Source: Melieria omissa (lineage: Eukaryota > Arthropoda > Insecta > Diptera > Ulidiidae). From it: a stretch of 64,000 nt of DNA. The notes beneath the pieces are model-generated. The model did no database searches. It was not told the origin of the DNA and saw nothing but the letters and a program-made list of their open reading frames with translations. How positions within the stretch are numbered: the stretch's first letter is position 1; every line of letters starts with the position of its first letter. The DNA is taken from NCBI GenBank assembly GCA_963971225.1, contig OZ020267.1:151209920-151273919 (forward strand), in the 5' to 3' direction. The translations under genes and the position numbers were made by a program. Positions 11,100 to 23,865 of this stretch are shown piece after piece.

Positions 11100-11380
11100 T
11101 CTTAAAAAAGTTCACATAAGCGCAAATGGATGCTTGTTGTGATACCATATGGGGATAGCGCAACTTTCACTTTAAAGTACTGGGAAGCACTTAGGTTCCA
11201 ATATGAACCTCTCTATCTTCCTGATACATGGCGTTTAAAGCTCGTTTAAGTTGGTAAAAAACGAAGAGCTAAGTAGTTGTAGTCTTCTCCTGTCCGGAGA
11301 CGGGCATTGTCACATAAAGTGTAGGAACGTTGCTTTTTTCTCTTCGAAAAAATTAATTTATATTTATAATTTATCAATTG
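11100..11380 (-). mobile_element. Probable retroposon 3'-end fragment next to the TTAGGT array
   Basis: The segment contains TTGTGATACCATATGGGG and CTCCTGTCCGGAGACGGGCA. These resemble the 3' ends of dipteran interspersed repeats that terminate in AACCTAACCT-type tails. The tail would be the array to the left, so the element would point to the minus strand. Seen: the adjacency. Recognition of the family is from memory and weak. Confidence 0.3.
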
Positions 11381-14300
11381 ATGCTGCCTACCCAAAATCT
11401 CCATCCCAAAAAAAGCAAATCTTAACATAAAGTATATTTGTTAATTTAAAAATCAAGGAAGCATATTGTCGTTTATAAACTCAAGTTTCGCATAGATATG
11501 TGGAAGCAGATTGTTAGATCAAACCAAAAAAAAAACAAGTTCCAACTTCAGCAATCAGCAAGCAAAGGGTTGCGTCCCTGCATTTAATTTCGTCCATTTG
11601 AAGTTAACATCAATCAAAATATCGCTGCCAAATTATAGCCTACGCCATTACGAGCTAATGCAATAAAAGCGAACAATGTAAATTAATTAAAACATTCCAT
11701 TTGGCTGCGAAATTACATTTGCGAGACGAAATTCCGACCAAAATCACAAACCATACAGTGCACAGATGAAATATTTCACATATGTCTGAGTGTTCTGTGT
11801 GAATGTGTGGGTGTGTGGGTGTGTCAAATGCGGCAGCAAGTGCAAAGCCACTCGCAGCAATTATGCGAATTATGAAATTGACATTTCCGTGTGGGCGTCA
11901 ACCAAACGACTCACTGACTTTGTCACAAACGCATCATATATGCTTTTGATTTTAATTACAAAATAGAACTGAGAGTTGCTTAATGGAAAGCGTTGTATGC
12001 CGGCACTGAAGTTTCAATAAAGTATTTTTGTATAATTTTGATAACTGCATAAAAACGTTGGCAACATTACAAATGTTGCTTTCACTTTATGACATTCATC
12101 ATTTCTTCTCATATTTCGAAGCATCAAGATTTTTGTTTTCAGCTCAAGATTAATCACATCGATGAGGCTGGCAATTTGATCGCTGCTCATTTGGTATGCT
12201 GACTGCACGTCTTGCGAGAACTTCTGTCACAATGGCTACCGATGATAAATGACATTGCAAGCTAATCGTCACTTGGCGCTGGATCTGCTGTCTGCGCCAC
12301 TCGACTTATTGACAACTCATAACTGCCGGGAGAAGCGCTGAGCGCACACAGCAACAAGCCGCAATCGATACTTCACCCACGCGACGCGCTGTCAGCAGCA
12401 TTCACTCGCAGCACCCCTCGCCCTCACTGCGTCTGCGTTCGGCGCAAAAGTACTAAAAAGTGACAGCTGCAGCGCATTGTTGTTCGTCACTTTTTGTCGA
12501 TTGCTTTTCGATTTTGTCATTGGCTTCGATTTAATTATGTTGCAGTGAAATTGTACTTTTGACGCAGTGTTGGATTGCGCTCCATGCGCCCCAAAGTATG
12601 CAGCGCTTATCTTTCAGCTGTCGCAGCGCACTTCTTGCCGATTACTTTCACGTTTGGCTTTTCGCTCTTGCGCGCAATTCGATATTATGAGTCTTTCTAT
12701 TTTTCTACTTGCTGCCAATGTGACACGTCTTTGTGTCATAAATTGTGAAAATTATATTTGCAAAAATTCTCGCATGCGATTTCGGTTTTCCATTAATCAT
12801 CGAGTCGAGCGATTGTTTGCCGTAGGGTGAGATGAGTTGTGAAAACTGTGACCACGTTGCAGAGTTGTGTATTTGTTGTTGGTTGGGCAATGGTTGAGTG
12901 GGAAGGTGAAAGATTTATGTTGTGTAAAATGGCATTGTTGGCGTTGTTTGGGGTCTAAGCGACACATTTCGAGTGCATTTTTGTATTAAGAAGCAGTTGT
13001 AAGTCAACTCCAAGCTGTCTTTTCGCTATTGAATTGTTTTAAAAAAATTTTTATCCATAAAAACATTTTTCGTGCCTGCCTACTTGAAGCACAAGCAACC
13101 ATTTTTATGTGGTCTGAGCCCCTCCACTGGCGATCGAATTACACCTTTGCACAGCCAACGTTGCCCACAGGCGTTGAGCTTCATTTCTACGTGTAATTAG
13201 TTCAAAACTTTTCAGATGTTCATAATTAAACATACGCGCACAAAATTCCACTCCCTCGCTGCGGCACATTTACCTGCGAAATGCAGAAGACAGACGCACG
13301 TGTACGAATTTCTGTGCAGTAAAAGTGCTGAAAGAGTTGAAGGAACAATTCTTATGGCAACGCAGCAAAAGAAATCTCCGCTGCCAGAAAATGCCAGACG
13401 ACAGACGCATGCGAAATATTAGAACATACAATTCTGAGTTTTAATATTTCATATGCCGCACAGCGAGTCGGGCTGTGCACATGTGTTAGCGATGTCAGTG
13501 GCGAAATGCCGAAATGCAGCGACTACACAATGGATTTTCGATCTAATACTGAGCAAGAAATACTCGCAACTTGTAAATAATACTTCTTACTTAAAATAAT
13601 AATACAAATAATACAACTTCTTACTTATAACTCCAAAACTAAGTAAAGCAAGATTTCGAGCCTACGACTTTTCCATTTCATTCACAAATCTTAGTGAGTC
13701 TTGAAGCTATTTTGTCATTTCCAACTCGCATCTTCAGCTTGTCTGCTTACATATTTGGCTTAGAAGCGCATTCTTCTTGTCGTATAACATTTCCACTACA
13801 TACAGCGGTAGTTATTGTTGTATGTGTGCAGTGTGGCAACGCTGCAAACATTTCGTGTTGCCAATTAAATGCAGTGTGCGTACTTTTGCCCAGCAAGTAG
13901 GCGGAGCGCAAAACTTGTAGATATTCGTGCACTTGGATGGATGGATGGATGCATGGTTGCAAGGATGGTTGGAAGAATTGTTGGTTGGATGTATGGTGCG
14001 CTATGTGAAACCGTCTTACAATAACTATGCAGCACTGCATTTTCTTGGCTTATGAATGTCTTCATTTTCCACAAAAGTTCTACTGGTGTGGATTTCCACT
14101 TTGGCATAACTTCTCATATTCTTACGAAATGTGCGCCAGAAAGTGAAAATGTTGTGTGCTTGAAGTTTGTGTCAGAGATATGTAAAGCTTAGCACAAAAG
14201 TAACGAAAAATGTGAGTATGTTTTGGTAAGGAAATGCACACTTAAGTTTTGATTAAGCCACAAGAAATAATTTGAGAAAAGTTTTTAATTAAATAGAAAA

Positions 14301-14648
14301 AATAAAAAATTATACATTTAAAACAAAAACCAAATTAATTTTTAATTTTAATTTTTTCATATTTAGCCATTTATATGTTTTATTTATTCAGTTTTTTGCT
14401 CTCCTGTTGCACAAAGTGATAACAATAAAATTAATATTGGTGGTGAGTTGTTATTGTAATCGTAAATAACTCCTATGCCGTAAGTTAGATATATTTTGTA
14501 ATTAAATTCGAAACATTTACTTTGTCGGTACCGTTTTATTTATCAAAATCACGGGAATAGGACAAATGTTCTTCTTGCTACTTTCATTGTTTACCTTCGC
14601 ATTAACAATGATTTTTGTATACATCGTTTACCATCGGGTACTTTAATA
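11381..14648. other. Non-coding stretch, nothing recognised
   Basis: Unique AT-rich sequence with a GC-richer portion at about 12240-12700 and a short GGAT/ATGG run near 13935-13990. Short frames on both strands lack domains. Confidence 0.5.
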
Positions 14649-14652
14649 TTAA

Positions 14653-15271
14653 CCCTTTTAGTGCCGGGCGAAAAAGAGGTACCTATGCGAGAATAACCGG
14701 CAGAATTTCACAGTTTTACTAGGGTTTGGGGAAATGCTCATAAAACCAAACGAGAAACAATATTTACATGATTCAAAAAGCATTATACTAAGGATGAAGT
14801 AGAGAATAAATAGAATTTCCGAAATCCTGTATTGCTAATTGTTGGTTTGTCAAAAACAACAATGTTTGACACAAGCGGAAAACGTTTGACACAAGCGACA
14901 ATAACAAAATTGACGCTTTCAAACTGGAACTGGAACGAAATATACTGTTCACAACAACGATCGAGGAGACACTAACTGATACTGGGTCTCGCTGCAACGT
15001 TATTTCGCGAGAGTCTTCAAACACTTGTTTACATAACACGCTGCCGAAAGGTTCCGATAACATAAACGTCCACAAAGAGTTAAAAGAAAAAACTATTTTT
15101 TTTATTCTCTCGTAATGAAATTAGATCAATTATAACGTAATACAAAATTGTTTTGGGATAGAGTTCTCCCACAATGCGAATAGTAAAGCGGTACAAGGCG
15201 CGGGCCGATATATCGGCTCTGGCACTTCTCGCTAGCAAGAGCCGATATATCGACCTCCGGTACTAAAAGGG
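14653..15271 (+). mobile_element. TTAA-flanked MITE (piggyBac-type ends), 619 bp
   Basis: The left end CCCTTTTAGTGCCGG and right end CCGGTACTAAAAGGG form a 15-bp terminal inverted repeat with one mismatch. TTAA flanks both sides (14649-14652 and 15272-15275). No transposase frame is present. Near the right end, the perfect palindrome GCCGATATATCGGC (15204-15217) is followed by GCCGATATATCG at 15241. Between them is CTCGCTAGCAAGAG, itself a hairpin. The size and ends parallel the elements at 4728 and 23328, but the internal sequence differs, so it is a separate family. Confidence 0.87.
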
Positions 15272-15510
15272 TTAAACAATAATTTTGATATCTATTGAAC
15301 AATAAATATCATGAAGGACACTTTCTCAAGTTAACAAATGTTAGACAAGGTTTTATTTTAGTTGTTTTACGTCGAGGTTAGAAATCTTTGATCAATACAT
15401 CCTGAACTCGTATCCCCCAGTTATGCCTTGTTCATAAATTTGTTGTACTTAGTATGGCAGTGGTGGCAGCGTTGAACTTATTCCATGCATCCCAAAATGT
15501 CAACATATCT

Positions 15511-16102
15511 CACACCTACTTCAAAAGTGACAAAACTCAAAATTTTTAATTTTCGGATTTATTTGTTAATACTGATCTATCTACCAATAAGCAAAAGCTT
15601 AGTATATTTTGTTGTTGTTAACTCTTGCCAAAATACAGTTAGGTCTCTCTTCATATCGAGAAGTTTGATCGCTGCAGCTCAATTCAAAAGAATCCTAACT
15701 CAAATTGAGACAATTTTGACAAAATAACTTTTTGTTGAAGTTAATTTTAAGTAAAGTTCTGACAATTTTAGTATATATTTTCAAATAAAAAAATTAATAT
15801 AGAATTTTCAAAACTGTTCTTTCAACTTTTTAACTGTCTCTTATAATTATTACATTCTGCAAAAGTGACAACTTAAAATAATTCAGTAATTATTAAATTA
15901 AAATATCATCAAAAAAGTCACAACTCAAAATTTTTGAGTTTCTAGTATATAAAACAAAAATCTTTGTGACTTATCCTAAAGCATAAACTGTAAGGATTTT
16001 CTACTTAGGGACCTACACGTTTTTTAATGTTTATTCAGCTCAAAAACAGTTTTTTACGTTCCCTGAAAAATTTTGAGTTGTGTCACTTTTGTAGTAGGTG
16101 TG
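15511..16102 (+). mobile_element. MITE with about 37-bp terminal inverted repeats, 592 bp
   Basis: The left end CACACCTACTTCAAAAGTGA continues into CAAAACTCAAAATTTTT. The right end, on the minus strand, is CACACCTACTACAAAAGTGA continuing into CACAACTCAAAATTTTT. The arms differ at only two positions over about 37 bases. The same AAAAGTGACAACT / ACTCAAAATTTTTGAG motif recurs inside, near 15865 and 15915. Flanks are ATATCT and CGATAT, which may hide a TA or ATAT target duplication. The superfamily is not settled. Confidence 0.8.
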
Positions 16103-19100
16103 CGATATATTCTTTTAGTCCGCGTGAGCTTATTCGGTTTGCCATTTCCTGTTCGTACTTCTCGGCAGAACAAATGTACCAACCATAGCAAAACCCTTCT
16201 CGATGAACAGTGGAAATAACCGTCAGTCTCTTTTCATAACAAACCAGTTCGGATATTCAATTCAAAATTTCAACCACAAATTTCGCAATAGCTACCCTGA
16301 TTCTTTAGGAATCTCGATCGTAAGGTACAGAGTCGGCAATTCTGCAGAGTCGAAAATGTCACAGAAAGTGTAGTACCATTTCTGCTGCTTCCATAGCTTT
16401 GCAGCTCCTGCACATATAAATGAACGAGAGGTGCCACTTGATGGGCTTGAAGTAAATAGTAGTGAGTGATGACCGTCTATTAAGGAGCTCAACGTGCTCG
16501 ACTCAACCTCAACTTATCTCGAGATAGCGCAAATTTCCAGTTTTTTAATCATTAAGATACAATTTCAAGACACTTCTTTAGGTGTAATCGGCTTGTTTCT
16601 ATGACATTTAGTTACAGAGATATGACGTGTATAATTTCAACTTTTCTCGAATTTTGTATTAGATTTGCTCTGCACCTTATCAGTATTTTCGCTCTCCTGA
16701 ACATTTGGAAAACTAGACTTAGGTGGTTTTGTCAAAATGCCACAGAAATATAACTCAGAAACACTGCAACTAGGACTTTCCTCATGAACAAGTTGGGACA
16801 TAGGTGCCACAGTCGGCTTTATTCTTTCTCCAATAACTCAATATTTTTGTGCATCAACCATTAAATATTCACCTACTGAGTCTAGAGTTATTCAGTTCAA
16901 TATCGCACAATGCGACTTTTTTCCCAGCCAACTCGTTTGCTGCTTTGTACACTCCCCTCCCTCCAACTCATAGCATTTTTAATATAAAAATTTGCTATCA
17001 TTGCATTGAACACAGCGCTTTGTGATTCCAAAACGTATTTACATTTTATTAAAAATATTGTCAAATCACTGCGCCATCATGGCTTATCTAAAGTGTATCA
17101 AATAAATGTTGACAGTTATGAGCGCCGCATTACACACTCGCTCACAGCATGTCAACTGTCAACGTGTAACCTACAGGAAAGTGTAATCAAAAGTCAAAAT
17201 TCTCATACGCTCAACACAATCATTTACATAACAAAATTTATTGAATAAAACTGTGCGCACACACACAGATTTCAGTCGATCTGATGCTTATCGGCCGCTG
17301 AATGCTGGTCGAGGTAGCGACAGCCCGCATCATTTGTACCGCCCCGTGCACCCAACAGTCCAATAAGGCAAAACATTGTTGTACAAAAGAAAAAAAACAT
17401 CTTGTAAATGTGAGTTTAAATAAACTTTTGCATTTATTTCCAAGTAGGGAAAACAAAATCATAAAAATTAGATTTGACGTGTTGCTGCGCGGCGATAAGC
17501 GTCGAGCCGAGCGGCACAACCAAACTTACTTTCACCCCCCTGCGATATGTTTCGATTCACTGCTGTGATTCACTGCTGCTGGCAGCTACTGTTTGTTGTT
17601 GATTTCATTTGTGCATTTTTTTTTCGCCACTGCAGCTACTTTTGCCATTCTTGTAGTTGTTGTTGCCTCAAAAGAGATAAATTGTTTTTGTTCATGATTT
17701 ACGAAAGTTGCTGCGGCCGTCGCTGTGCGTTTTGCGTTGGGTAAATGGCAAGAATCAAAAGTGATAAAAGCCCGAACTGTGCGTAAGCGCCTAAAAGTGT
17801 GCTTGCAACAAACATTAATATTGAATTTTTTTCGCTTTTCGCTGCCATACTTTTATCTTTCATTACATTTTCTGGGCTTTTGCAATGTGATTTGTTTGTT
17901 TCAGGTTTGTGTTGCTGCTGCTGCTTCTTCTTGTTATTTTGTTGTTAGATATTGTTTTTGTTTGGCGTAATGCTGTGCGTTGGGCGGTCGATTGCTGTTG
18001 GGCGCGCGAGGGTGGAAATGTCAATTTTAATATAAATTATTGGTTTCTGCTTTTTGAAATATGAGTTTTATGAATCTTTCCTCGAATGTTTGTGTGTTTA
18101 TGTGTGTGTTTGTGTGGCATAAAGTGAATTACTAATGCTTGCAACATGCAATGTTGAGCATTGAGGCTGAAGTTGGCGAATGCTTGTTGCGAGGTGAAAC
18201 TGTTGGTTTATTGATTTTAAAGAACATTGTGAATGTTTGTGGAATGGGTTGGACAGGGAAATGTATGTGGAAGTAGAGAGAGGAAGAAATGGAAATTGCT
18301 GTTCGAATAACGTATTACTGTATTTTTTATAATTTTTTGAATTTTTTTGAATTGTTTTGAATTTGTTTTATTTTTTTTATTTTTTACATTTTTTATATTT
18401 TTTTATATGTTTTCAATTTTATGAAACCTCCGAAAAATTGCCTTTATGCTTTTAATTTCTGCATCTTCTGCCTTTTGCTGGCATTTTCTCATCACTAATT
18501 GCACTGACCACACTCAATAAAGGTTCACAACCTCTTCGTTTTCCCTTTCCCCCTCAAAAAATCATTGCTCAGGTCCAGTGCCAATGTGACCCATTTCAAA
18601 GCTGCGTATCGGCCAGCAACACTTGTGCCCTCACCAGCCATCAGCCCATACGGACACCGTTGCCACGCTGCCACCAGCGCCAACAAACGTCGTCGCTCGA
18701 CGCATTTATTGGCATTAATGCAGCACATAATTCACTCGCTGTGCGCGTCTCTAATCTCATTTGCCAGAATGGTGACGGCAGCGACGGTGGTGCTGGCGGT
18801 CACTTTGCCGTCTGACACTTTGGCATGCTGACGTGCCGCTGCAGCGAGATGCCGATTTCGGTTTCAATTCAACTGGCACATAGCACCTTCGAGTTTCGTA
18901 CGCAATGCTGTGCGCACTTTTCGCAACGAACGCTTTATGTCCATTTTATTTGCTGATATCGAACGGAATACATTTTTCTGTATTTCCGATATAATTTGTT
19001 AAACACACACACTTTACATTTTTCAGATTGCTAAGTGAAGTGCGACGCGTTGTTGATGCTGCCGCTGCGTTTAGGCGTAGAGATGTTGAAAAAGTTGTGG

Positions 19101-20589
19101 TTATAAAAGAAACGAGTTGAGAGATTTGGGACGATTTTTTGAATAAAAATTTGTAATTTATTTATTTATTTTTTTATTTACTTTTATTTTCAGTCTTCTG
19201 ATATAATATTTTAGGAGAGATTTCTTAGGAAAACAACAGAAAGAACGAAACTTCGATAGATGTGGATATGTAGAAGAATTGTAATCACTCAATTCTCGAT
19301 TATTTTTCAAAAGGAACTATTCATGTAGCCACCTTGTGAACACCCCATTCACCTATCACAACTATTGGTTACCGATTTCATTCGAACAACAAAGCCAATC
19401 ACCAACACATCTCCGACTCCTTGCAACACCCAAGTTTCCACTTACCGGCTGCCCGATTTGACGCGCTCTGGAACTCCTTTTAAATGTTCGCTGGTTCAAA
19501 GTATTCGCGCAATTACGAATTGCATTTTAATCGCCAGCAGTCCAGGCGCAGTCGTGCAACAACAGACAACCAGCAGAGGGCAACAAATGCGCATTCAATG
19601 CAGCAACAACAGCAACAAAGTAAATGCGCCCAACAAATGCACTTCGATGCCACAACTGGCCGCCACCAAAATGGAGGGAATTATCGCAACGCAGTAAATA
19701 AAAACAACACACACATAAAAGACACACAGCAGCATCTCACGTTTCATAGAGAGAGAAGGGGGAAAATAAAATGGGGGGAATGGTTGAGCAATGCAGCGAA
19801 ACAAATGCGAATGAATTTATGGGCATCAAAGTTGGATTTGAAGTTTTGTAAGAGCCGCCAAGATACAAGCTGCCTCAGCAGCCAACGTACCAGCAACAAC
19901 AACAGCTCAACAACACTAGCAACAATAAGAACAACAACAACAGCCATCACAGTCTCACTGCATAATGTGGACAGTGGCCACAAAGTAGGAACAGGAGTCC
20001 GAGCAGCAGCATTTAGGCATTTGTTGGTTGGCTGATCGGTTGGTTGGCGAGCCGACCGACGTTGGTTGTCTGGTTGGTTGCAAATGCTTCGGCGAATTGA
20101 TTTTTGGTGTAAACGATGTGCAATTTTAATGGATTGCCAGCGCGATAAGCTCAACAGTTGCTTTATATCCCTTTTGATTTGAGTTGTTGTGTTTTTATTG
20201 TTTTGGTTTTTTGTTGTTGATAATTGTTGTTGGAGGGTTATGGCAACAGAAAGCAATGAAACAAGCTTGTGAGACAACATTTAATTGAGTTTGAATTTGT
20301 TTTGAATGGATAGCAGCCACTTTAACACTTTTCAGTGCGCCAACTTCCCAAAGTGTCGAGTAGATATGAGAAATGGAAATCTTGGAGATATACATAGGTG
20401 GGACAATGTTTTTAAATGAAAAATTAGACATTAAAATCAAAAAAATATGCTTAAAACTAGATTTTAAGCTGAACATAATATTTTCAATTAAATAATTTTT
20501 TTTTCAATTTCAAAAAAATCCAAAAATTATACTGGAAAAACCAGTTTTAAAGCTAAACATAATTTTTCATTTAAATAATTATATATATT
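16103..20589. other. Non-coding stretch with T-rich and CAA-rich parts
   Basis: Mostly AT-rich unique DNA. There is a T-rich tract at about 18310-18420, a GC-richer island at about 18560-18950, and CAA/AAC-rich sequence at 19555-19945. The 183-codon plus frame (19484-20035) and the 178-codon minus frame (19744-20280) overlap each other and consist of glutamine, asparagine, threonine or leucine runs from these repeats. I do not call them genes. Confidence 0.5.
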
Positions 20590-21155
20590 TTTTTAATTTG
20601 CTTTAAGAAAGTTTAAATTTTCTGTTAAAATTTTTTCTAAATGAATTATGTTTTTTAAAATAATTAATTTTAACTTTATTTTATTTTTGTAATTATAATT
20701 ATTTATTTATTAATTTATAATTTATTTAATTTATATTGAAATTTTGTTAACTACTTAAAAAAACTTCAGACTAAAATTTCAGACCTAAAATTTGTATTTT
20801 TTTAATCTCAAACACTTTTATTGTTTCAATTTTTAATTCACGTTTGACTCATCTTTCACACAACTTAATATATATTTTATTTTGCTTTAAGAAAGTTTAA
20901 ATTTTTCGTTGAAATTTTTGAAATGAATTGTTTTTTTTTAATGAAAGTAATTAATTTTAATTGTATTTAATTTATATATTTATATATTAATATCTTTTTT
21001 AATTTTATTGAATTTCCATTTAAATTTACTTAATTACTCAAAAAAACTTTACATTAAAATTTGAGACCTAAAATTTTTATTTTTTTAACCTCAAACACTT
21101 TTATTGTTTAAATTTGAAAACCAGTTTTGACTCATCTTTCACACAACTTTTTCTG
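20590..21155 (+). repeat. Tandem duplication, 284-bp unit, two copies
   Basis: Two AT-rich units each contain TTTGCTTTAAGAAAGTTTAA, GAGACCTAAAATTT or its CAGACC variant, CAAACACTTTTATTGTTT, and TTTGACTCATCTTTCACACA. The last marker starts at 20842 and 21126. The copies are diverged, so the duplication is not recent. Confidence 0.8.
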
Positions 21156-22099
21156 ACTTTTTAATTACTATCAACAAACAATTTCCAATATTTGTTATTA
21201 CACATATTTTTACACACACACACACTCGTGTACAACAACAAACTTTCATGCTTTTAATAGAATCAGAAAAAGTGGACTTCACAAAAAGAAATTCTAACTT
21301 TTAACGCCTTCAGCTATTTTTCCTATGAAAATTGCCATTTCTGTTTTTTTATCTGCCTCCGTTGCACATTTTTTGGCACACATTCGCAAACTGTCAATTT
21401 AAATATTTGCAAATATTTTTATTATTGCAGTCAGCCATGTTTTCCAGCCAGCCAACTCTTTTTTGTCTCATTTTTTCTCTCGCCGCTTGACATTCTGCAA
21501 ATTTTACACTGTCAACTTTTTTAATTAATTAACCAGGCCGTCGCACTGCCCATCTCACGCCATACTCAGTAAGCAACAACTTGCGTGTGAAAAAAGTATA
21601 AATTTTAGTGTCGCTGCTGGAAAATTCCATCTGCAGTCATTCGGCAGCTTCGGTCCTTTTTCCTGTCGAACGCGCGCGCACCTTTTCATCACAATTTCTG
21701 CGCGTTTTCTGCATGCAAAGGAAAAGTTTAATATTTAAAAAATTTCATTTACGTGAAAATGTTATAATTATGCATGTTGCTGGCTAGCAAAAAAACAAAA
21801 ACAAAAAAATATATATGTGCAACCAAGTGTCTCCGGGTTTTTTCCGGATTTCTCTTGTTGGCAACATTCCAATTTTGTCAACCTGTGTATTTTCCTCATA
21901 TATTTTACTCCTTTTTTTAGCTGGACACATACTTCATTAATTTAAATGAAACATTAATTTTGGTGTACGTGGAGATGGGTCAGGAGAAAGAAGAAAAATA
22001 GGGGAAGGAGAATGAGTAGTAAGTAGCATTCGCTCAGATACTTCGAAATTAAGGTATGGAAGGAAGATATGCGATAACGAGTTCGACTATTCAGTTTAA
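21156..22099. other. Non-coding stretch, nothing recognised
   Basis: AT-rich sequence with a short CA run near 21213-21225. No supported feature. Confidence 0.5.
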
Positions 22100-22119
22100 A
22101 AAGTATCAAATTATGAAGA

Positions 22120-22710
22120 GTGATCCATCAATGTTCCAATGATAGCACTGTGCAAGTCGAAAATTCAGACATGGGGGACCTACTGAGCGATTTTTCTAAT
22201 TATAATTAGAAGTCAAGTACAACCGATTACAGCACAAAATAAGTATTTACAACTGTATTAGAAAAAACAGGAGGAATTAATACATTTACTCTAGTAAAAG
22301 TGACCCAAGGAACTCTAAGGATTCAGGCTCAAATATGCCGTTTTATCTGGTTATTTTATCATGGTAACCACTCTTCAGAAAGTTAAAAGCATGACCTCCT
22401 ATTCATCTACCTTAGTATAGAACTCACAAAAAGCAAAAATTGGCCCAAGACGCTTTAGAGCATCAAACAAGAATAGACATTTTATTATGCAAATCACTCT
22501 TCAAAAAGTTAAAAGAATGATCCCACTAATCCACTGCCTTATTATAAAACTCGGTGCTGTAAAGCACAATCACTCTAACGAAAGTGAATCAAAGCTATCT
22601 TAGGATTTATTTGGACATTCACTTTCTACTCCTCCTTTCTAAGTTCATGTTTTTTGCATGATCCCACTTATTCTCTGCTTTTTTCTACTATAGGACTCGG
22701 TGCTTGCTTC
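22120..22710 (+). repeat. Diverged tandem repeat, about 122-bp step
   Basis: Segments containing CACTCTTCAGAAAGTTAAAA / CACTCTTCAAAAAGTTAAAA, then ATGACCTCC or ATGATCCCAC, then CTTAGTATAGAACTC or CTTATTATAAAACTC, follow each other near 22367 and 22490. A weaker third copy lies near 22660. No coding frame. Confidence 0.6.
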
Positions 22711-23323
22711 ATAAGTTTTAATTACTGAAGCAGTGTTGCCAGATCAAGAGATTTCCATCTAGACTCAGAAGATTCTTGGCCTTTTAGGAAAGTTTTTGGG
22801 GGGAAGATTTTCTTACGAAAAAGTTTAGGAGATTTTAATGGGAACAAATTTGACACCATTAGTGGCACTAAAGCCTTCAATATTAAAAGGCCTTCAATAT
22901 GAAAGTGTCATGTTTAGGTTAATTACATTCTATGCTTCAAAGTGTCTAATTTATGTAATGAATGAAGAAAGTTCCCAAAGCGAATTTCAAACTGATCTCA
23001 TTTTTTATATATTTTCTGTGTGTTAAGTTGTTGTTAAGCTGAAGCTGAATAAATAAAAAGGCTTAAATAAAAACAAAGGACTAAATATATAATAACTTTT
23101 TTATGAAAAGTTAAATTCCTTAAATTTATAAAAAAAAAAATTTCAGCTTTTTTTTAAGATTTAGTCATTTCAGGTATCTGGAAACAATGTATTGAAGAAA
23201 TTTTTTGTTAATTTTGGTGTTTTCTTCATGAATGGAGAAAGTAGTGAGAAATGTTTATTCATTCTAATGTTTTGTTTATGATGTCAATGAATGTGTTTAT
23301 TGTCCTTTTGCAGCTAACTCGTC
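22711..23323. other. Non-coding stretch, nothing recognised
   Basis: AT-rich unique sequence. A 62-codon plus frame at 22838-23026 has no recognisable domain. Confidence 0.5.
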
Positions 23324-23327
23324 TTAA

Positions 23328-23861
23328 CCCTTTCGATCCCAAAGTTGCCTCAGAGCAACTTCACCTATTTTTCATCTTATAGCAAAAGCTACGATTGATT
23401 TATTGGTTTAATTTAAGTAGGCACCAACAAATTAATATATTTAGAAGTAAATTCAAGGGAAGGTTTGTATTCTAATTGAAGTCTACGAATTGGGTGCATT
23501 TGATCAAAACCCTGTTTTGTATTTTTCTATAAATATGAAATAATTTTTATGCCGATTCCGAACGGCGAGTTGGGAGCTTTTTCAGCAATTTTACTCTCAG
23601 AGGTTTGCCATTTCCTGCTGAGAGGACAGCCGCCGAAAGAAAAATTGCTGTTTTCTTTTTTTTTCGGTGTTAACACAACGGAGTATGGAACTCGCGGAGT
23701 CTTGACTCGCGGCCCAACGCACTAACCAGCTGAGCTACGGCGACTACAAAGAGGCGTGGCGACTTCAGATGTCATGTGCACACTTCTTAGACAACTGTTT
23801 CATGATTTAAATACCAAAAAGTAATATCGAGAAACAGGCTGAAATTCGGGGGTCGAAAGGG
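23328..23861 (+). mobile_element. TTAA-flanked MITE (piggyBac-type ends) containing a SINE
   Basis: The left end CCCTTTCGATCCC and right end GGGGTCGAAAGGG form a 13-bp terminal inverted repeat with one mismatch. TTAA flanks both sides (23324-23327 and 23862-23865). Without the SINE at 23549-23744 the element would be about 340 bp. No transposase frame. Confidence 0.83.
23549..23744 (-). mobile_element. tRNA-derived SINE, copy 2 (3' truncated)
   Basis: On the minus strand it starts GTCGCCGTAGCTCAGCTGG (A box) and runs through GCGAGTTCCATACTCC (B-box region) and GGCGGCTGTCCTCTCAGCAG. It stops after CTCGCCGTTCGGAATCGGCA, shortly before the GTAGGTCCC segment of copies 1 and 3. It is inserted within the MITE at 23328-23861. 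I could not find a clear target duplication. Confidence 0.82.
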
Positions 23862-23865
23862 TTAA

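Noticed and set aside
19484..20280. Overlapping 183-codon plus and 178-codon minus frames
   Set aside because: Both are composed of runs from CAA/ACA-rich DNA, overlap on opposite strands and show no domain.
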